Of a stretch of DNA of 64,000 nt, positions 22,666 through 33,676 are shown piece after piece. Source of the stretch: Delphinus delphis (Eukaryota; Chordata; Mammalia; Artiodactyla; Delphinidae); assembly GCF_949987515.2 (NCBI RefSeq), contig NC_082685.1, positions 25,932,168-25,996,167 on the forward strand, read 5' to 3'. The notes under the pieces are model-generated. The model made no database searches and was not told the origin of the DNA. It saw only the letters and a list, made by a program, of their open reading frames with translations. How positions within the stretch are numbered: the stretch's first letter is position 1; every line of letters begins with the position of its first letter. A program made the position numbers and the translations under genes.

Positions 22666-24350
22666 CATGTGGTTTCCTTGAGACGTGGAGGAGCTTCAAA
22701 GAGGGTTGAGTAGGACCCGGACCCATCATCCCATCCTGCTCTGAAATCCGGCTCCCATAGACCAGTCCCCAAGGTGAGCACGCTAGGTTAGGTCAGACTG
22801 GTTTTCTTCCTTCCCGTGTTGGGGATTCCATGATCCTTACTGGATTGCCCATGTTTCCCTGTGGAAGGGGAGGCAAACTGGGACGAGGACACCCTTCGTT
22901 ACAAGTTCAAGCAGGAGGGGCAGGAGCCCACACAGTTGAGCCCCAGGTTGGTTAGTGAGGCAGGAAGAGAGGAGGTTGTTTCTCCTGCTTGCTCTGCTCC
23001 CCTAGCCCACAGCAGCTGGTGTGGATTCAGATAAGCATCTGCACTTTGGGAAGTCAATTCCTACTGGAACCAGCCCCTGCACCGTCTGAGGTCCACCCAT
23101 CACTAATTTTCATATGAGTTACATTAAAGGGTCTGATGGGAAAGTATGTCTTGGTTTAAAAATAGAATAATACAACAATAAATCAAGGAGCGAAAGCAAA
23201 CTGAAAAAAATGCAGAAAACAGATGAAAAGAAAAGGGAAAAAGTGAACAGTATAAAAATACCCTCCATGCCAGGCCCTTCAAATGTGATTTCCTGTGGCC
23301 TGCACTTGAAAAAGCATGCTGTTCTGCCATGTGCTACGTCTGAAGGCCAACAGGGCAGACACAAAGGGTGTTGAGGCTTGGAGGCAAGGGTGACATCTGA
23401 CCTGCTGGAGCTCCAGACGCGTACACCGAGGACACGTCAGAGGATTTTCCGTTTGGTGGAACCGAGCCCTGTGGGCCTGCTCCACCCACCCTGTGCCCAC
23501 CCGGCTCTGACACACTTCCTGTTATGGGCGGTGGGGCACACAGTGGGGCCGCTGGTAGAGGCCAGGGCTCTGGCTTCCCTGTGGGCTGGGGCAGACGACT
23601 TCAAAAGCTGCGTCTGGCGTGTAGAGACATGATTTAAAAGTGAGCTTGGGTGGCTCCCAACACGACCTACTCCAAGTAAGTAGAAAGAAAACATACATTA
23701 TCTCAGGTTAAAGAGCAGGCTTCTTTTAAGGCCCTGCCAACTATTTATGAAATCCTAACTTATTGCTGAGAAAAGCGCCCCGCCCCTCCCGACAATATTA
23801 GCAACCACTGGCAGGGCCGAAAGGACATAAACATGATGGCAGGGTGCCAGTTCCAACCTGGCCAGGATTGCATGACACATTTGTAATTCTAATCAACCAG
23901 AATCTCCAACGTATGCCCCAGGAATATACTGTCTGCATCAGAGATGCACTTGTCTGATATTAAATTATGCCAAGGGAAAAGCAAAATAAACATCTTTTCC
24001 AACAGACTGATTGGGGAGGGGTGAGAGGTGGTGGTATAGGAGTGGAAAAAATAACATTTCAGTAACATGAGAGAAAAAAAGAACACATCAAGACATGACT
24101 GATGCAGCCTGTGAAACTGTCCAGTTTAGGTGTTTCTTCAGTGCTGAGGAGTTTGCTGTGCATCCTGGGATGTGGGAGGCTTGCTGGGGTGGAGTGTGGG
24201 TGTGGATGGAAAGGAACTCAGAGCCCTGTGAGCACCTGACCCAGATGGGCTTGAACCTGAGAAGTGTCCCAAGATGGATGGGGATCATATTTATAAACCA
24301 CTGAAATATTTCTGGTTTGCCAGGCAAGAAATTGGCCGCAGGCATCCTCT

Positions 24351-24352
<2 letters not shown>
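22666..24352. other. Unassigned, possibly single-copy sequence
   Basis: No repeat family stands out. The AT-rich part at about 23700-24000 contains GGCAGGGTGCCAGTTCCAAC and many short A/T motifs. Several 60-85-codon frames occur on both strands, without splice sites or protein-like composition. Confidence 0.35.
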
Positions 24353-24409
<57 letters not shown>

Positions 24410-24418
24410 CGCATGCGC
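24353..24418. repeat. (TG)n-(CG)n alternating purine-pyrimidine tract
   Basis: A continuous 66-base alternating purine-pyrimidine run: ACGTGTGT, then about 20 GT units, then a GC run of about six units, then ATGCGC. The perfect palindrome ACACACGTGTGT follows at 24421-24432. TG runs that pass into CG runs are the classic Z-DNA-forming sequence. Confidence 0.95.
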
Positions 24419-24432
24419 TCACACACGTGTGT

Positions 24433-25410
24433 CCTGGCTGTCAGCGTGAGGCCAGCTGCACTTGGTTAGTAATCTCCAGCATGCCCACAAACACACATGT
24501 GACTAAGGGGATAGTATGCTATTAAGAAAATGTGACTTGTTAACGCTGTGCTGTGGATCCTGGCGACTTCTGCCGTCTCTCTGTGCCTTGGGAATGGCGT
24601 CCTGGGAGGGGAGCTGTGTGGGCTGCCTATTGAGTCTGGGCTTTAGAAGACAGGAACGGGGTGTGGGGAAGAAATGTGCTTAGGACTCTGCCCCCTTCTC
24701 ACTGAACTGATTCCACCCCAGGGAGGAATAAAGAACCCACATGGCCAGCAGTCGCAATTTCAGGAACTCCCAATTCCAAGTCCCGGTTATGCCTCTGAAG
24801 AGAGAAAAAGAAGGGACCAGGCACTGACTGTTGAACCTGAACAATTCTTTTAACCTCTTAGAACCATACAGTGGGGTATCATTCTTTCCGTTCCTTTCTT
24901 AAAGACAGAATTCTTAATGAAGCTCAAAACCAAAAGGGAGGTATCAGCTGTAAGTGCTACAAGCACTATCATGATGAGCGTTATTTTTATTGAAGGAAAC
25001 AAAACTTTCACACCCTAAACTGTCCTTTGAATTGGCCTTGCCTTGGTGTCTGTAATTCTGACATTTATCGTTGCCTTGGGTTAGGCATTGAAAGTTCATG
25101 TTCAGTCGCAAATCCAACCGGAGAAGAGGAAACCTGTTAAGGCATGTCATGTGTAGCTGCTCACCTAGCATGGCTCGAAGGCAGGATTCTTAAATTTTTG
25201 GAGTCACAGAACTCTGATATGCCCTCACGAAATGCACATTCACACAATCACACAAACTTTATTTATAATTCCGTGGTGTGAATGGATCCACCTAAATGGG
25301 AATCCAGGGACCTCATAGTAAGATCTTTTCGTTCTAAAAGTTGGGAGTATAGACTAGATACATTTTGAAGACTCTCAGGGAAGGTCGAGGGCAATACAGA
25401 CAGCGTTGGA
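24433..25410. other. Unassigned sequence
   Basis: A weak MIR-like scrap lies near 24815-24875 (CAATTCTTTTAACCTCTTAG). Nothing else is recognised. Confidence 0.3.
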
Positions 25411-25414
25411 GGGC

Positions 25415-25520
25415 AGTTGAATATGCTGAGGCACAGAGAGGTGAAGTGACTGTCTCGAGGTTGCAGAGCCAATGAACACTAGAACTAGGACTAGAATGCA
25501 GGGCTACTGGACCCATTGTC
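25415..25520 (-). repeat. MIR SINE fragment, minus strand
   Basis: TGAGGCACAGAGAGGTGAAG, TCGAGGTTGCAGAGCCAATG and AGGACTAGAATGCAGGGC form the reversed 5' half of MIR. It abuts an opposite-strand MIR half. Confidence 0.72.
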
Positions 25521-25645
25521 TGTGGAGTCAGAATGCCTGGGTCCAATACACTACTCTGCCGTGTACTTCTGTGTGACCTTGGGAAAGTCATTTAACCTCC
25601 CTAATATTTAGCTTCTTCATCCACACCCAAGGTATAGCCACATAC
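25521..25645 (+). repeat. MIR SINE fragment, plus strand
   Basis: GTGGAGTCAGAATGCCTGGG, then CTTCTGTGTGACCTTGGGAA and AGTCATTTAACCTCCCTAA form the forward 5' half of MIR. Back to back with the preceding copy. Confidence 0.75.
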
Positions 25646-25984
25646 TCAGGATTACTCATCTATCAATGGAGAAACTAATATTTACCTTAAATACTCCATG
25701 TGACTTTGACTATTGGTAATGTATGTGAACCGTTTGATAAACTAGGAAGTTCCACACAAGTGGATAGCCACGATTGCTATTGCTGCTGAAAGACAGGGAA
25801 TGTAAATATATGACAACTTTTGTTATGGAAACCCAATAATGTCTTAGTGAAAAATCAGGACCTTTGGGTCTGAAGTGTTCTCTCTAGTTCAAACCTGGAT
25901 AAAGCAGGAGAGAAAACTGTGGTATAAGTTCTGCCATGGGTGCTGTGATGTTAATGGGCTGGAGTGGGCAGTGAAGGCCTCTGA

Positions 25985-26085
25985 GTGTATTAGTTAAGAA
26001 TCTTTCTATAGTGTGTGATAGCAACCCACCTCAAAATGGTTTAAACAAAAAAGGAAATTTATTGGCTCCTACAATAGTTTCTATC
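25985..26085. repeat. Ancient repeat of uncertain family, left part
   Basis: ATAGCAACCCACCTCAAAAT then GGTTTAAACAAAAAAGGAAA and TTTATTGGCTCC resemble the start of the repeat at 37.5-38.2 kb. What looks like its other end (GGCCTAGTTTGGGTCATGTG) reappears at 27410-27470, beyond the L1-like piece and SINE. Confidence 0.4.
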
Positions 26086-27032
26086 TTTTTTAAACTTTTT
26101 TCTAGTCATGTGATCTTGTCTGTTGACATACCTAGTAATTTTTGATTAAATAGCAGACATTGTGCTTAAAAAAGTTGTAAGTCTCCAGATGATGTTTTCT
26201 TTCTTCAGAGAAGGTTCATTCCCCTTTTCCTCAGTTAGGCAGATAGTGTGGGACTAATCACCTTAACCTAATCAAACTGAGCTGAATTGAGGCTAGGTTG
26301 CAGTTTAGGGAAGCCTCCATATAACTCTGGTTTCCTCCTGCTCACAGGGCACAGTCCTCCAGGATTTCCCGTTGAGAGACTGGTGTGCTCACTGGGACCC
26401 CTCCCTCTGGCTAGGCCTGAATTCCAGCCCTTGGCTCCCCAGCGTCATAAGATTGCTGAAAACACCACTCTGGTTTCTAAAGTCTTTCTGTTTAGCTTGA
26501 GAGTTTCACAGGTATCTTGAGGGGAAAACTAGTGCCAGGCTCAGATCTCTGTCCCCTCCTTCTCATAGTAATCCTGGCCTCTTTAGTCTCCAGGTTTGTC
26601 TCTCTAGACCTGTGAGACTTACAAAAGCTCTGTCAGTTTCTCCGTCCCCTAGTAGGGAGCTCTGCTCAGGAAAAGCCTGCCTTCCCGTCTCCTTTCCCTG
26701 CACCCTGAATCAAAAAGTGCCCCTAAGGAAAATGTGTCTCCAGAATCCAGCTCACCCTTCACAATTCTTCCTCTTTGAATCTTGTTCCCTCTAGTTCTGC
26801 TTGTTTCAGTGGATTTCCAGTGTCTTTAAGTAGTCTTTAAAAATAGATATTTCCCCCCAACTTTTCCAGTTCTCAGAGGGAGCGTAGATCTGCTGGGGTC
26901 TACTTCATCATGCCTGGAAGAGGAAGTCTCTGGTTTAACTGAAAAGTCTAAGGATAGATCTGGAACTCCAGAAATGGCTGAGTCCAGATGACCAAAGATA
27001 TGATCTGGCATTTCTTTTTTTCTTTCTTTCAG
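26086..27032 (-). mobile_element. Old L1-like 3' sequence, minus strand
   Basis: TAGCAGACATTGTGCTTAAA, AGTTGTAAGTCTCCAGATGA and TTTCTTCAGAGAAGG resemble the antisense of an old L1 3' region, also seen at 56.8-57.2 kb. The rest of the interval is unassigned but continuous with it. Confidence 0.45.
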
Positions 27033-27047
27033 CTCATTTCACTCTTT

Positions 27048-27247
27048 TTTTTTTTTGCGGTACGCGGGCCTCTTACTGTTGTGGCCTCCCCCGTTGCAGA
27101 GCACAGGCTCCGGACGCGCAGGCTCAGCGGCCATGGCTCACGGGCCCAGCCGCTCTGTGGCATGTGGGATCTTCCCGGACCAGGGCACGAACCCGCATCC
27201 CCTGAATCGGCAGGAAGACTCTCAACCACTGCGCCACCAGGGAAGCC
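27048..27247 (-). mobile_element. CHR-family SINE
   Basis: A full-length reversed copy: poly-T, then GCGGTACGCGGGCCTCTTAC, ending CCACCAGGGAAGCC. The 15-bp target duplications CTCATTTCACTCTTT at 27033-27047 and 27248-27262 are identical, so the insertion is relatively recent. The A- and B-box region is well preserved. Confidence 0.95.
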
Positions 27248-27262
27248 CTCATTTCACTCTTT

Positions 27263-28429
27263 ACAGACTTTGTTCTCAAAGAGGTTTGCCCCCGATGTTG
27301 CAGAGTAGACCTCTAGCAACTACAGACTTATGGCTGATTAACTATCCTGGCAGAAAGGGAAAGCTTATTTCTTAACAGACTAATAGCAAAATTCCTAGGG
27401 ATGGCTCTTATTGGCCTAGTTTGGGTCATGTGTTCACCCTGATCCAATCACTGTGGTTGGAGAATAAAATACAATGATCTTCAGGCCTTGTCATGTGCCC
27501 AACATGGAGTCTGGCTGTGATACACAACTCATTATGCACATGGCTAAACATGGGGGCAGGGGTGGGCAGGAGGTTCTCCAGAAAAAAGTGGAGGTGGTCC
27601 TTCACACTTCATGCCTGCTCTGTGCCCCACTGAGCCTCCCAGGTCTCTTCATGCTCTCTTCATCTGTTACTCCTCTCCTGTCACTGCTCTGTCCGATCTC
27701 ATGACTGGTTATTTGATTTGTTCCCCCTCCAGAATCTTCAATCCTTTGTACCTCTGCCCCTCCATGCAACCCACCAGGCAAACCCCCAGCTCTGGGACAG
27801 TACTACTCTCAGCTTTCTCCACTCTAATCCCCAGGTGACTTGAAAATAGAACTGTACAACCGTGAAGACGGATACCATCATTGCCATGCCCACTGTAGCT
27901 TGTAAATCTTTGTCTTGTTTTTGTTCAGCTCAATCTCCCACACCCTTCACAGATTCATCCATACATTTACCATCTCCTTCGCAGTGGCCCACTGAGGCTG
28001 TTAGGGGAGATGTTTCACAGCTTTCCATTTTTTATCCATATGTTTGTTACATCTGCCCTAGAGAGGGCCTTTATAGGTTTTGCCTGCACAGCATACATGC
28101 CCCTTTCTTCTGGTGACAGCATCTCAGATTTCCTTTGGGAGAACGCTTGCCATGCTCAGTGTGTCTAGTTTGGATGGGAATGACCCTACCCTTTGAATTT
28201 AGGCATCCAATAAGTAGCATCTATCTGCCAGGCCCTGGTAATTGGGTTTTGAATAGACATAGATAGGACCAAAGAATGTCCAATGAGAAATCACTTCAGA
28301 GTTTTGTTGGAATGATTCAGACTGAGAAGTTTACATTCTGCTGGGATGACTAAGCTAGGAGGATAAAGGTTGGGAGATACTCATGAGTATCTTTTCACCA
28401 TGAGGAGAAGTCCTACATGAGATTGAAGT
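27263..28429. other. Unassigned sequence with repeat scraps
   Basis: 27410-27470 (GGCCTAGTTTGGGTCATGTG) belongs with the repeat at 25985. 27600-28080 is pyrimidine-rich and may hold L2-like scraps. No exon is supported. Confidence 0.3.
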
Positions 28430-28625
28430 CAAAATGGCTCTAAGAGATGGAGAAAGGAAGAGAGATGAAACAAACGTCATCATTGAGCCCCTAGATCCAG
28501 CTACTCCTGAAGGTAACACTACAACTGGTCTTTTTAGTTAAGGGAACCAGAAGCTTCCTTTTCTGCTTAAATCAGTTTAAGCTGGGTTTCTTTTACTACT
28601 AACCAAAAATGTCCTGATCAAAATG
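28430..28625 (+). mobile_element. Old LTR-like 3' fragment
   Basis: CCTAGATCCAGCTACTCCTG, GCTTAAATCAGTTTAAGCTG and GGTTTCTTTTACTACTAACC match the end of a common old LTR-like repeat whose better copy is at 61.2-61.7 kb. Family name not assigned. Confidence 0.45.
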
Positions 28626-28689
28626 CTCCCACATCTTCATCTTCCTTATTCCAGTATCAGGGGACAATACATCCGGTTCTTTTTAAGAT

Positions 28690-28900
28690 TAACCCCTTCA
28701 TCAGTGCTTTAAATTCACTCAACAAATACTTATTGAAAGCCCATCTTGAGTCAGACAGTGTTTTATGCACTGGGGGATGCCACAGTAAACAAGTAGATGA
28801 GGTCTTTCTCTCATGAGCTTACTGTCTAGGTGGGGAGAAGGGAAAAAAATGAAACATATTTTTAAAATCATGCTGTAATAAATGTTATGACTGGAGCTAG
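28690..28900 (-). mobile_element. L2 3' end, minus strand
   Basis: CACTCAACAAATACTTATTG, TGTTTTATGCACTGGGGGAT, CATGAGCTTACTGTCTAGGT. A reversed L2 3' end. The 60 bases just before it resemble those before another reversed L2 at 35.7 kb. Confidence 0.7.
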
Positions 28901-29572
28901 ATGGAGAATGACTAGGTGGTGGAGGAGGGAGAGTGGGAATACTTTAGTTATCTTTCCGTTTTGATTGCTGGTTTAATTCCACTGTTGTCAGAGGACATAT
29001 TCTGTATAATTTTACTCCTCTGATATTAGTTGAGACTTCTTTTTAGTGCTTATTTTGTATTCCATGTGCACTTATATGTATTCTGCAGTCATTGAGTATA
29101 GTGTTCAGTGTAGGTCAAGTTGGTTAATACTGTTATTTAAATCCCTTGTATCCTAATTGACTTTGTCTACTTCTTATACCAGTTATTCAGAGAAATGTGT
29201 CAAAATCGCCAGCTATACTTGTAGATTTGTCTATTTTTTCTACTTTTTTTCCCCTTTTTACTTTTTTCAGTCTATTTTTCTACATATATTCTGAAGCTAT
29301 ATTATTAAGTGCACACAAATTTAGGATTGCTTCGTCTTTCTGTTTAACTGACCCTTTTATTGTCATGAAATGTTCCTCTGTATCTTTAAGTTTTACTTTC
29401 TAGTTACAGTTACTTTGGCTATACATTTACATATTTGTATAGTTACACAACATTTTTTGTTAGTGTTTTCATGATGTATCTTTTCCCATCCATTTACTTT
29501 CAATCTATTTTTATTATTTAAAGTGTGTCTTGGGACTTCCCTGGTGGCACAGTGGTTAAGAATCTGCCTGCC

Positions 29573-30010
29573 CATGTCCTCAAGTCCATTCTCTACATTT
29601 ACGACTTTATTCCTGTCCTGCCCCTAGGTTCATCAGAACCATTTGTTTCTCTTTTTTTTAGATTCCATATATATGCGTTAGCATACGGTATTTTTCTCTT
29701 TTGGACTTGAGGACGTGGGGAGCGGGAAGGGTAAGCTGGGACGAACTGAGAGAGTAGCATTGACATATATACACTACCAAATGTAAAATAGACAGCTAGT
29801 GGGAATAAGCTGCATAGCACAGGGAGATCAGCTCGGTGCTTTGTGACCACCTAGAGGGGTGGGTTAGGGAGGGTGGGAGGGAGACGCAAGAGGGAGGGGG
29901 TATAGGGATATATGTATACACATAGCCGATTCACTTTGTTATACAGCAGAAACTAATACAACATTGCAAAGCAATTATGCTCCAATAAAGATGTTAAAAA
30001 AAAAAAAAAA
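29573..30010 (+). mobile_element. 5'-inverted, truncated L1 inside the SINE
   Basis: From about 29573 to 29700 the sequence is antisense L1 (TTCATCAGAACCATTTGTTT, ATATATGCGTTAGCATACGG). From about 29701 it switches to sense L1 3' sequence (GGACTTGAGGACGTGGGGAG, CAGGGAGATCAGCTCGGTGC) and ends AATAAAGATGTT plus poly-A at 29995-30010. This is the signature of twin priming. The inner target duplication is AAGAATCTGCC (29558-29568) against AAGAACCTGCC (30011-30021). No working ORF survives. Confidence 0.92.
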
Positions 30011-30120
30011 AAGAACCTGCCAGTGCAGGGGACATGGGTTCAATCCCTGGTGTGGGAAGATCCCACATGCCGCGGAGCAACTAAGCCCGTGCACCACAAC
30101 TACGGAGCCTGCACTCTGGA

Positions 30121-30240
30121 GCCCGCGAGCCACAACTACTGAGCCCGTGTGCCACAACTACTGAAACCCATGTGCCTAGAGCCCACGCGCCACTACTACT
30201 GAGCCCACGTGCTGCAACTACTGAAGCCCACGTGCCTAGA
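30121..30240 (+). repeat. 60-bp tandem duplication inside the long SINE
   Basis: 30121-30180 and 30181-30240 align without gaps with 9 mismatches (about 85 percent identity). Both begin GCCC and end GTGCCTAGA. The related long SINE at 60624 has one such module (about 60763-60822). Confidence 0.9.
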
Positions 30241-30497
30241 GCTTGTGCTCCACAGTAAGAGAAGCCACCTCAGTGAGAGGCCTGCACACCACAACGAAGA
30301 GTAGCCCCTGCTCCCCACAACTAGAGAGAAAGCCCGTGTACAGCAACGAATACCCAACACAGCCAAAACAAAGAAACAAACAAACAAAAAATAAAGTGTA
30401 TCTTGAAAACAGCACATAGTTGGTTCTTTTAGAAAGTCCAGTCTTAACAATCTTTGTTTATTAATTGGAGTATTTTGTCCATTTACTTTTGTTTTTG

Positions 30498-33360
30498 AAA
30501 TATTTTTACTGTGGTAAAAATATATCACATAAAAGTGCCATTTTAGCCATTTTTAAGTGTATGGTTCAGTGGCTTTGATTACATTACCAATGTTGTGCAA
30601 AAATCACTCATAGTGGGCTTCCCTGGTGGCGCAGTGGTTGAGAGTCCGCCTGCCGATGCAGGGGGCACGGATTCGTGCCCCGGTCCGGGAAGATCCCACA
30701 TGCCGCGGAGCGGCTGGGCCCGTGAGCCATGGCCACTGAGCCTGCGCGTCCGGAGCCTGTTCTCCGCAACGGGAGAGGCCACAACAGTGAGAGGCCCGTG
30801 TACCGCAAAAAAAAAAAAAAAAAAAAAAAAATCACTCATACTTATTACCAAAACCTTTCCATCACCCCAAACAGAAACTTTGTAATCATTATGCCATAGC
30901 TCCCTATATTCCCCTCTCTTCCTCCCTGGTAAACTCTATTCTGCATTCTGTCTCTATGAATTTGCTTATTCTAGATACCTCACGTAAATGGAATCATATG
31001 ATATTTGTCCTTTTGTGTCTGGGTTACTTAACTTAGCATAATGTTTGCAAGGTTCATCCATGTTGTAGCATGGATCAGAATTTCATTCTTTTTTATAGCT
31101 GAATACTATTTCATTGTATATTTGTACCACATTTTGTTTATCCTTTCATCTGTGGATAGATACTTGGGTTGTTTCCAACTTTTGGCTATGGTGAATAATG
31201 CTGCTGTGAACATTGACATAGAAGTTTGAGTCCCTGTTTTTAATTTTTTTACGTATACACCTAGGTGTGGAATTAACAAGTCATATAGTAATTCTATGTT
31301 TAGCTTTTTGAAGAACCATCAAACTGTTTTCCATAGTGGCTACACCATTTTACATTCCCATCAAAAATGTATGCAGATTCGAATTTCTCCACATCCTTGC
31401 CAACACTTAAAAAAAAATGCTTATAGCCATCCTAACAGGTGTGAAGTGGTATCTCATTGTGATTTTGGTTTGCATTACTCTAATGAATAACAGCATTGAG
31501 TGTCTTGTTATGTGCTTATTGGCCGTTTGTATATCTTCTTTGGAGAAATGTCTATTCAAGTCCTTTGCTCATTTTTAATTGGGTTGTTTGTCTTTTTTCT
31601 GTTGAGTTGTAGGAGTTCATTATATGTTCTGAATATTAAACCCTTATCAGATATATGATTTGCAAATATTTTCTCCTATTCTGTAGGTTGTCTTTTCATT
31701 TTCTTATAATAATGTCTTTGGGGCACAAATATTTTTAATTTTGATGAAGTCTAATTTATCTAGTTTTTCTTTTGTTTCTCATGCTTTTGGTATCATATCA
31801 AAGTCCATTGCCAGATCCAAAGTCATGAAGATTTATTTCTATACTTTCTTTTAAGAGTTTTGTGGTTTTAGATCTTACATTTAGGTCTCTGATCTATTCT
31901 GAGTTAATTTTTGTATGGTGTGAGGTAGGGGTCCAGCTTTATTTTTTTGCATGTGAAAATTCAGTTGGCACAGTACCACTTGTTGAAGAGACAGTTCTTT
32001 CCCTTCGGATGGACTTGGTACCCTTGTCAAAAAATCAATTGACCACAGATGTCTGGGTTTATTTCTGGGATATTTATTCTAGTACTTTGGTCTATAACTC
32101 TATCTTTATACCAATACTGCGTTGTTTTGATTACTGTAGCTTTGTAATAAGGTTTGAAATCAGAACTGACTTCGTTCTTTTTAAAAATGATTTTGGCTAT
32201 TCAGGGTTCTTGCAACTTCATATGAATTTGAAGATTGGCTTTTCCATTCCTGAAAAAAAAAGGGCATCAGAATTTTGTTAGGGATTGTGTTCACTCTGTA
32301 GATCACTTTGGGTAGTATTGTCATCATAACAATACTCTGTCTTCCCACCTATGAACGTGGGTTGTTTTTCTACTTATTAGGTCTTCTTTAATTTCTTTCA
32401 ACAATATTTTGTGTTTTCAGTGTACAACACTTTCACCCCTTAGATTAGATTTATTCTTAGATATTTTATTATTTTAGATGCTGTTTTAAATGGAATTGTT
32501 TTCTTACTTCCCTTTCCACATTGTATACTGAAAGTGTATAGAAATGTGACTGATTTTTGCATGTTGATCTTGTACCCTGCAACTTTGCTGAATTCCTTTA
32601 TTATCTCTAGTAGCATTCTCCACTATTCCCACACTTTATGTTGTTGTCATAAATTACATCTTTATACATTGTATTTCCAGTAACATAGATTTATAATTTT
32701 TTTATTCCTTTATTTTTTAAATCCTGTAGGAAATAAATAGTGGAATTACAAATAAAAAATATAATAATACTGACTTTTATATTTGTTACTGTAGATCTTT
32801 TTTTATGGCTTAGAGTTACTGTCTAGTGCCCTTTCGTTTCAACCTGAAGGACTCACTTTGAAATTTCTTGTAGGGAAGCCCTGGTAGTAACAAACTCCTT
32901 CCACTTTTGTTTATATGGGAATGCCTAAATTTGTCCCTCATTTTTAAAGGACAGTTGTGCTGGATATAGAATTCTTGGTTTGTCAGTCGGTTTTTTTCCC
33001 TTTAAGCACTTTACATATATTATCCCATATCCCATATCTTTTGGTTCCATGGATTCTGATAACTCAGCTGTTAACCTCATTGAGGGTTCCTTGTACAGGA
33101 TGTGTCATTTCTCTCTTTCTGCTTTAAAGATCATCTCCTTGGACGGTTGCAAGCCTTTGGTTAATTTCCAGAGTTCTGAAACTGTTCGTTTTGACAATAT
33201 TTGCAAGCGTTCTTATTGCTTTCACGGTGTAGCAGATTTTTGGAGGCCCTTACTCCACCATTCCAGAAGTGCTTCTTCTAGTCTATTTACTTTTAGTGTA
33301 ATGATTGTTTTAGTAGGATTCAAGTCTACCATTTCACTGTTTTTTTTCCTTTCTCTTTGC
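30498..33360 (-). mobile_element. Long old L1, minus strand
   Basis: Antisense L1 over nearly 2.9 kb: AAAGTGCCATTTTAGCCATT (3' region), ATGTTGTAGCATGGATCAGA, GTGAAGTGGTATCTCATTGT, TTTTGATGAAGTCTAATTTA and GGTGTGAGGTAGGGGTCCAG (ORF2). From about 32800 a second block (AACCTGAAGGACTCACTTTG, GGACAGTTGTGCTGGATATA) follows, which may be a separate old L1 piece. Translations on the minus strand are broken by stops. A CHR-SINE sits at 30613-30829. Confidence 0.88.
30613..30829 (+). mobile_element. CHR-family SINE
   Basis: A full-length copy starting GGGCTTCCCTGGTGGCGCAG, with B-box-like GATTCGTGCCC and a pure A-tail of about 25 bases. Target duplications AATCACTCATA at 30602-30612 and 30830-30840 are identical. 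Close in sequence to the copies at 34598 and 27048. Confidence 0.95.
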
Positions 33361-33676
33361 CTATGGAAAACCTGATCCGTAACCAGTGCCCATGTCTGTA
33401 AATATCCCCAGGTAAGAAAATGGCTGGCCACCTCAATCACTAGAAAGGGCTCTTCCTGATTGAGAACTTAGCTCATTTAGTCCTCTTTGCTTCCACAGTT
33501 CTACAATGTCCTTAAGATATGATTTTTATAAGTTATCCATTTGTTGGTTGTTGTCACCGTAGACCATGTATCCTGCCTCTACTTACTATGTCCTACCAAG
33601 AAGAGCTTAAGAAGCTTACCTTACAATGGATAGTTATGGAAGTCATTGTGGAGAAGATAACATTTTAGTGGAGGCC
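33361..33676. other. Unassigned sequence
   Basis: A gap between the L1 and the LTR with nothing recognised. Confidence 0.3.

Larger units (their letters stand above)
29533..30392 (+). mobile_element. CHR-family SINE, long form, split by an L1
   Basis: The left piece (29533-29572) starts GGACTTCCCTGGTGGCACAG. The rest (30011-30392) runs from AAGAACCTGCCAGTGCAGGG to an ACAAAC-rich tail. Outer target duplications AAAGTGTGTCTTG (29520-29532) and AAAGTGTATCTTG (30393-30405) differ by one base. The long form carries CACAACTACTGAGCC modules and a 60-bp internal duplication at 30121-30240. A 5'-inverted L1 sits inside it. Confidence 0.93.
28945..30497 (-). mobile_element. Old L1 ORF2 fragment, minus strand, interrupted
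   Basis: GTCAGAGGACATATTCTGTA, GTAGGTCAAGTTGGTTAATA, CATTTAGGATTGC-like text (29322-29340) and TTTACTTTCAATCTATTTTT are antisense L1 ORF2. After the inserted SINE (29533-30392) it resumes with ACAGCACATAGTTGGTTCTT and ATTAATTGGAGTATTTTGTC. Old and full of stops. It is the host of the two nested insertions described below. Confidence 0.85.

Noticed and set aside
27055..27375. Recurring peptides such as RLSGHGSRAQP in several frames
   Set aside because: They are chance translations of CHR-SINEs and recur at 27, 30, 34, 40, 54 and 57 kb with the same SINE sequence.
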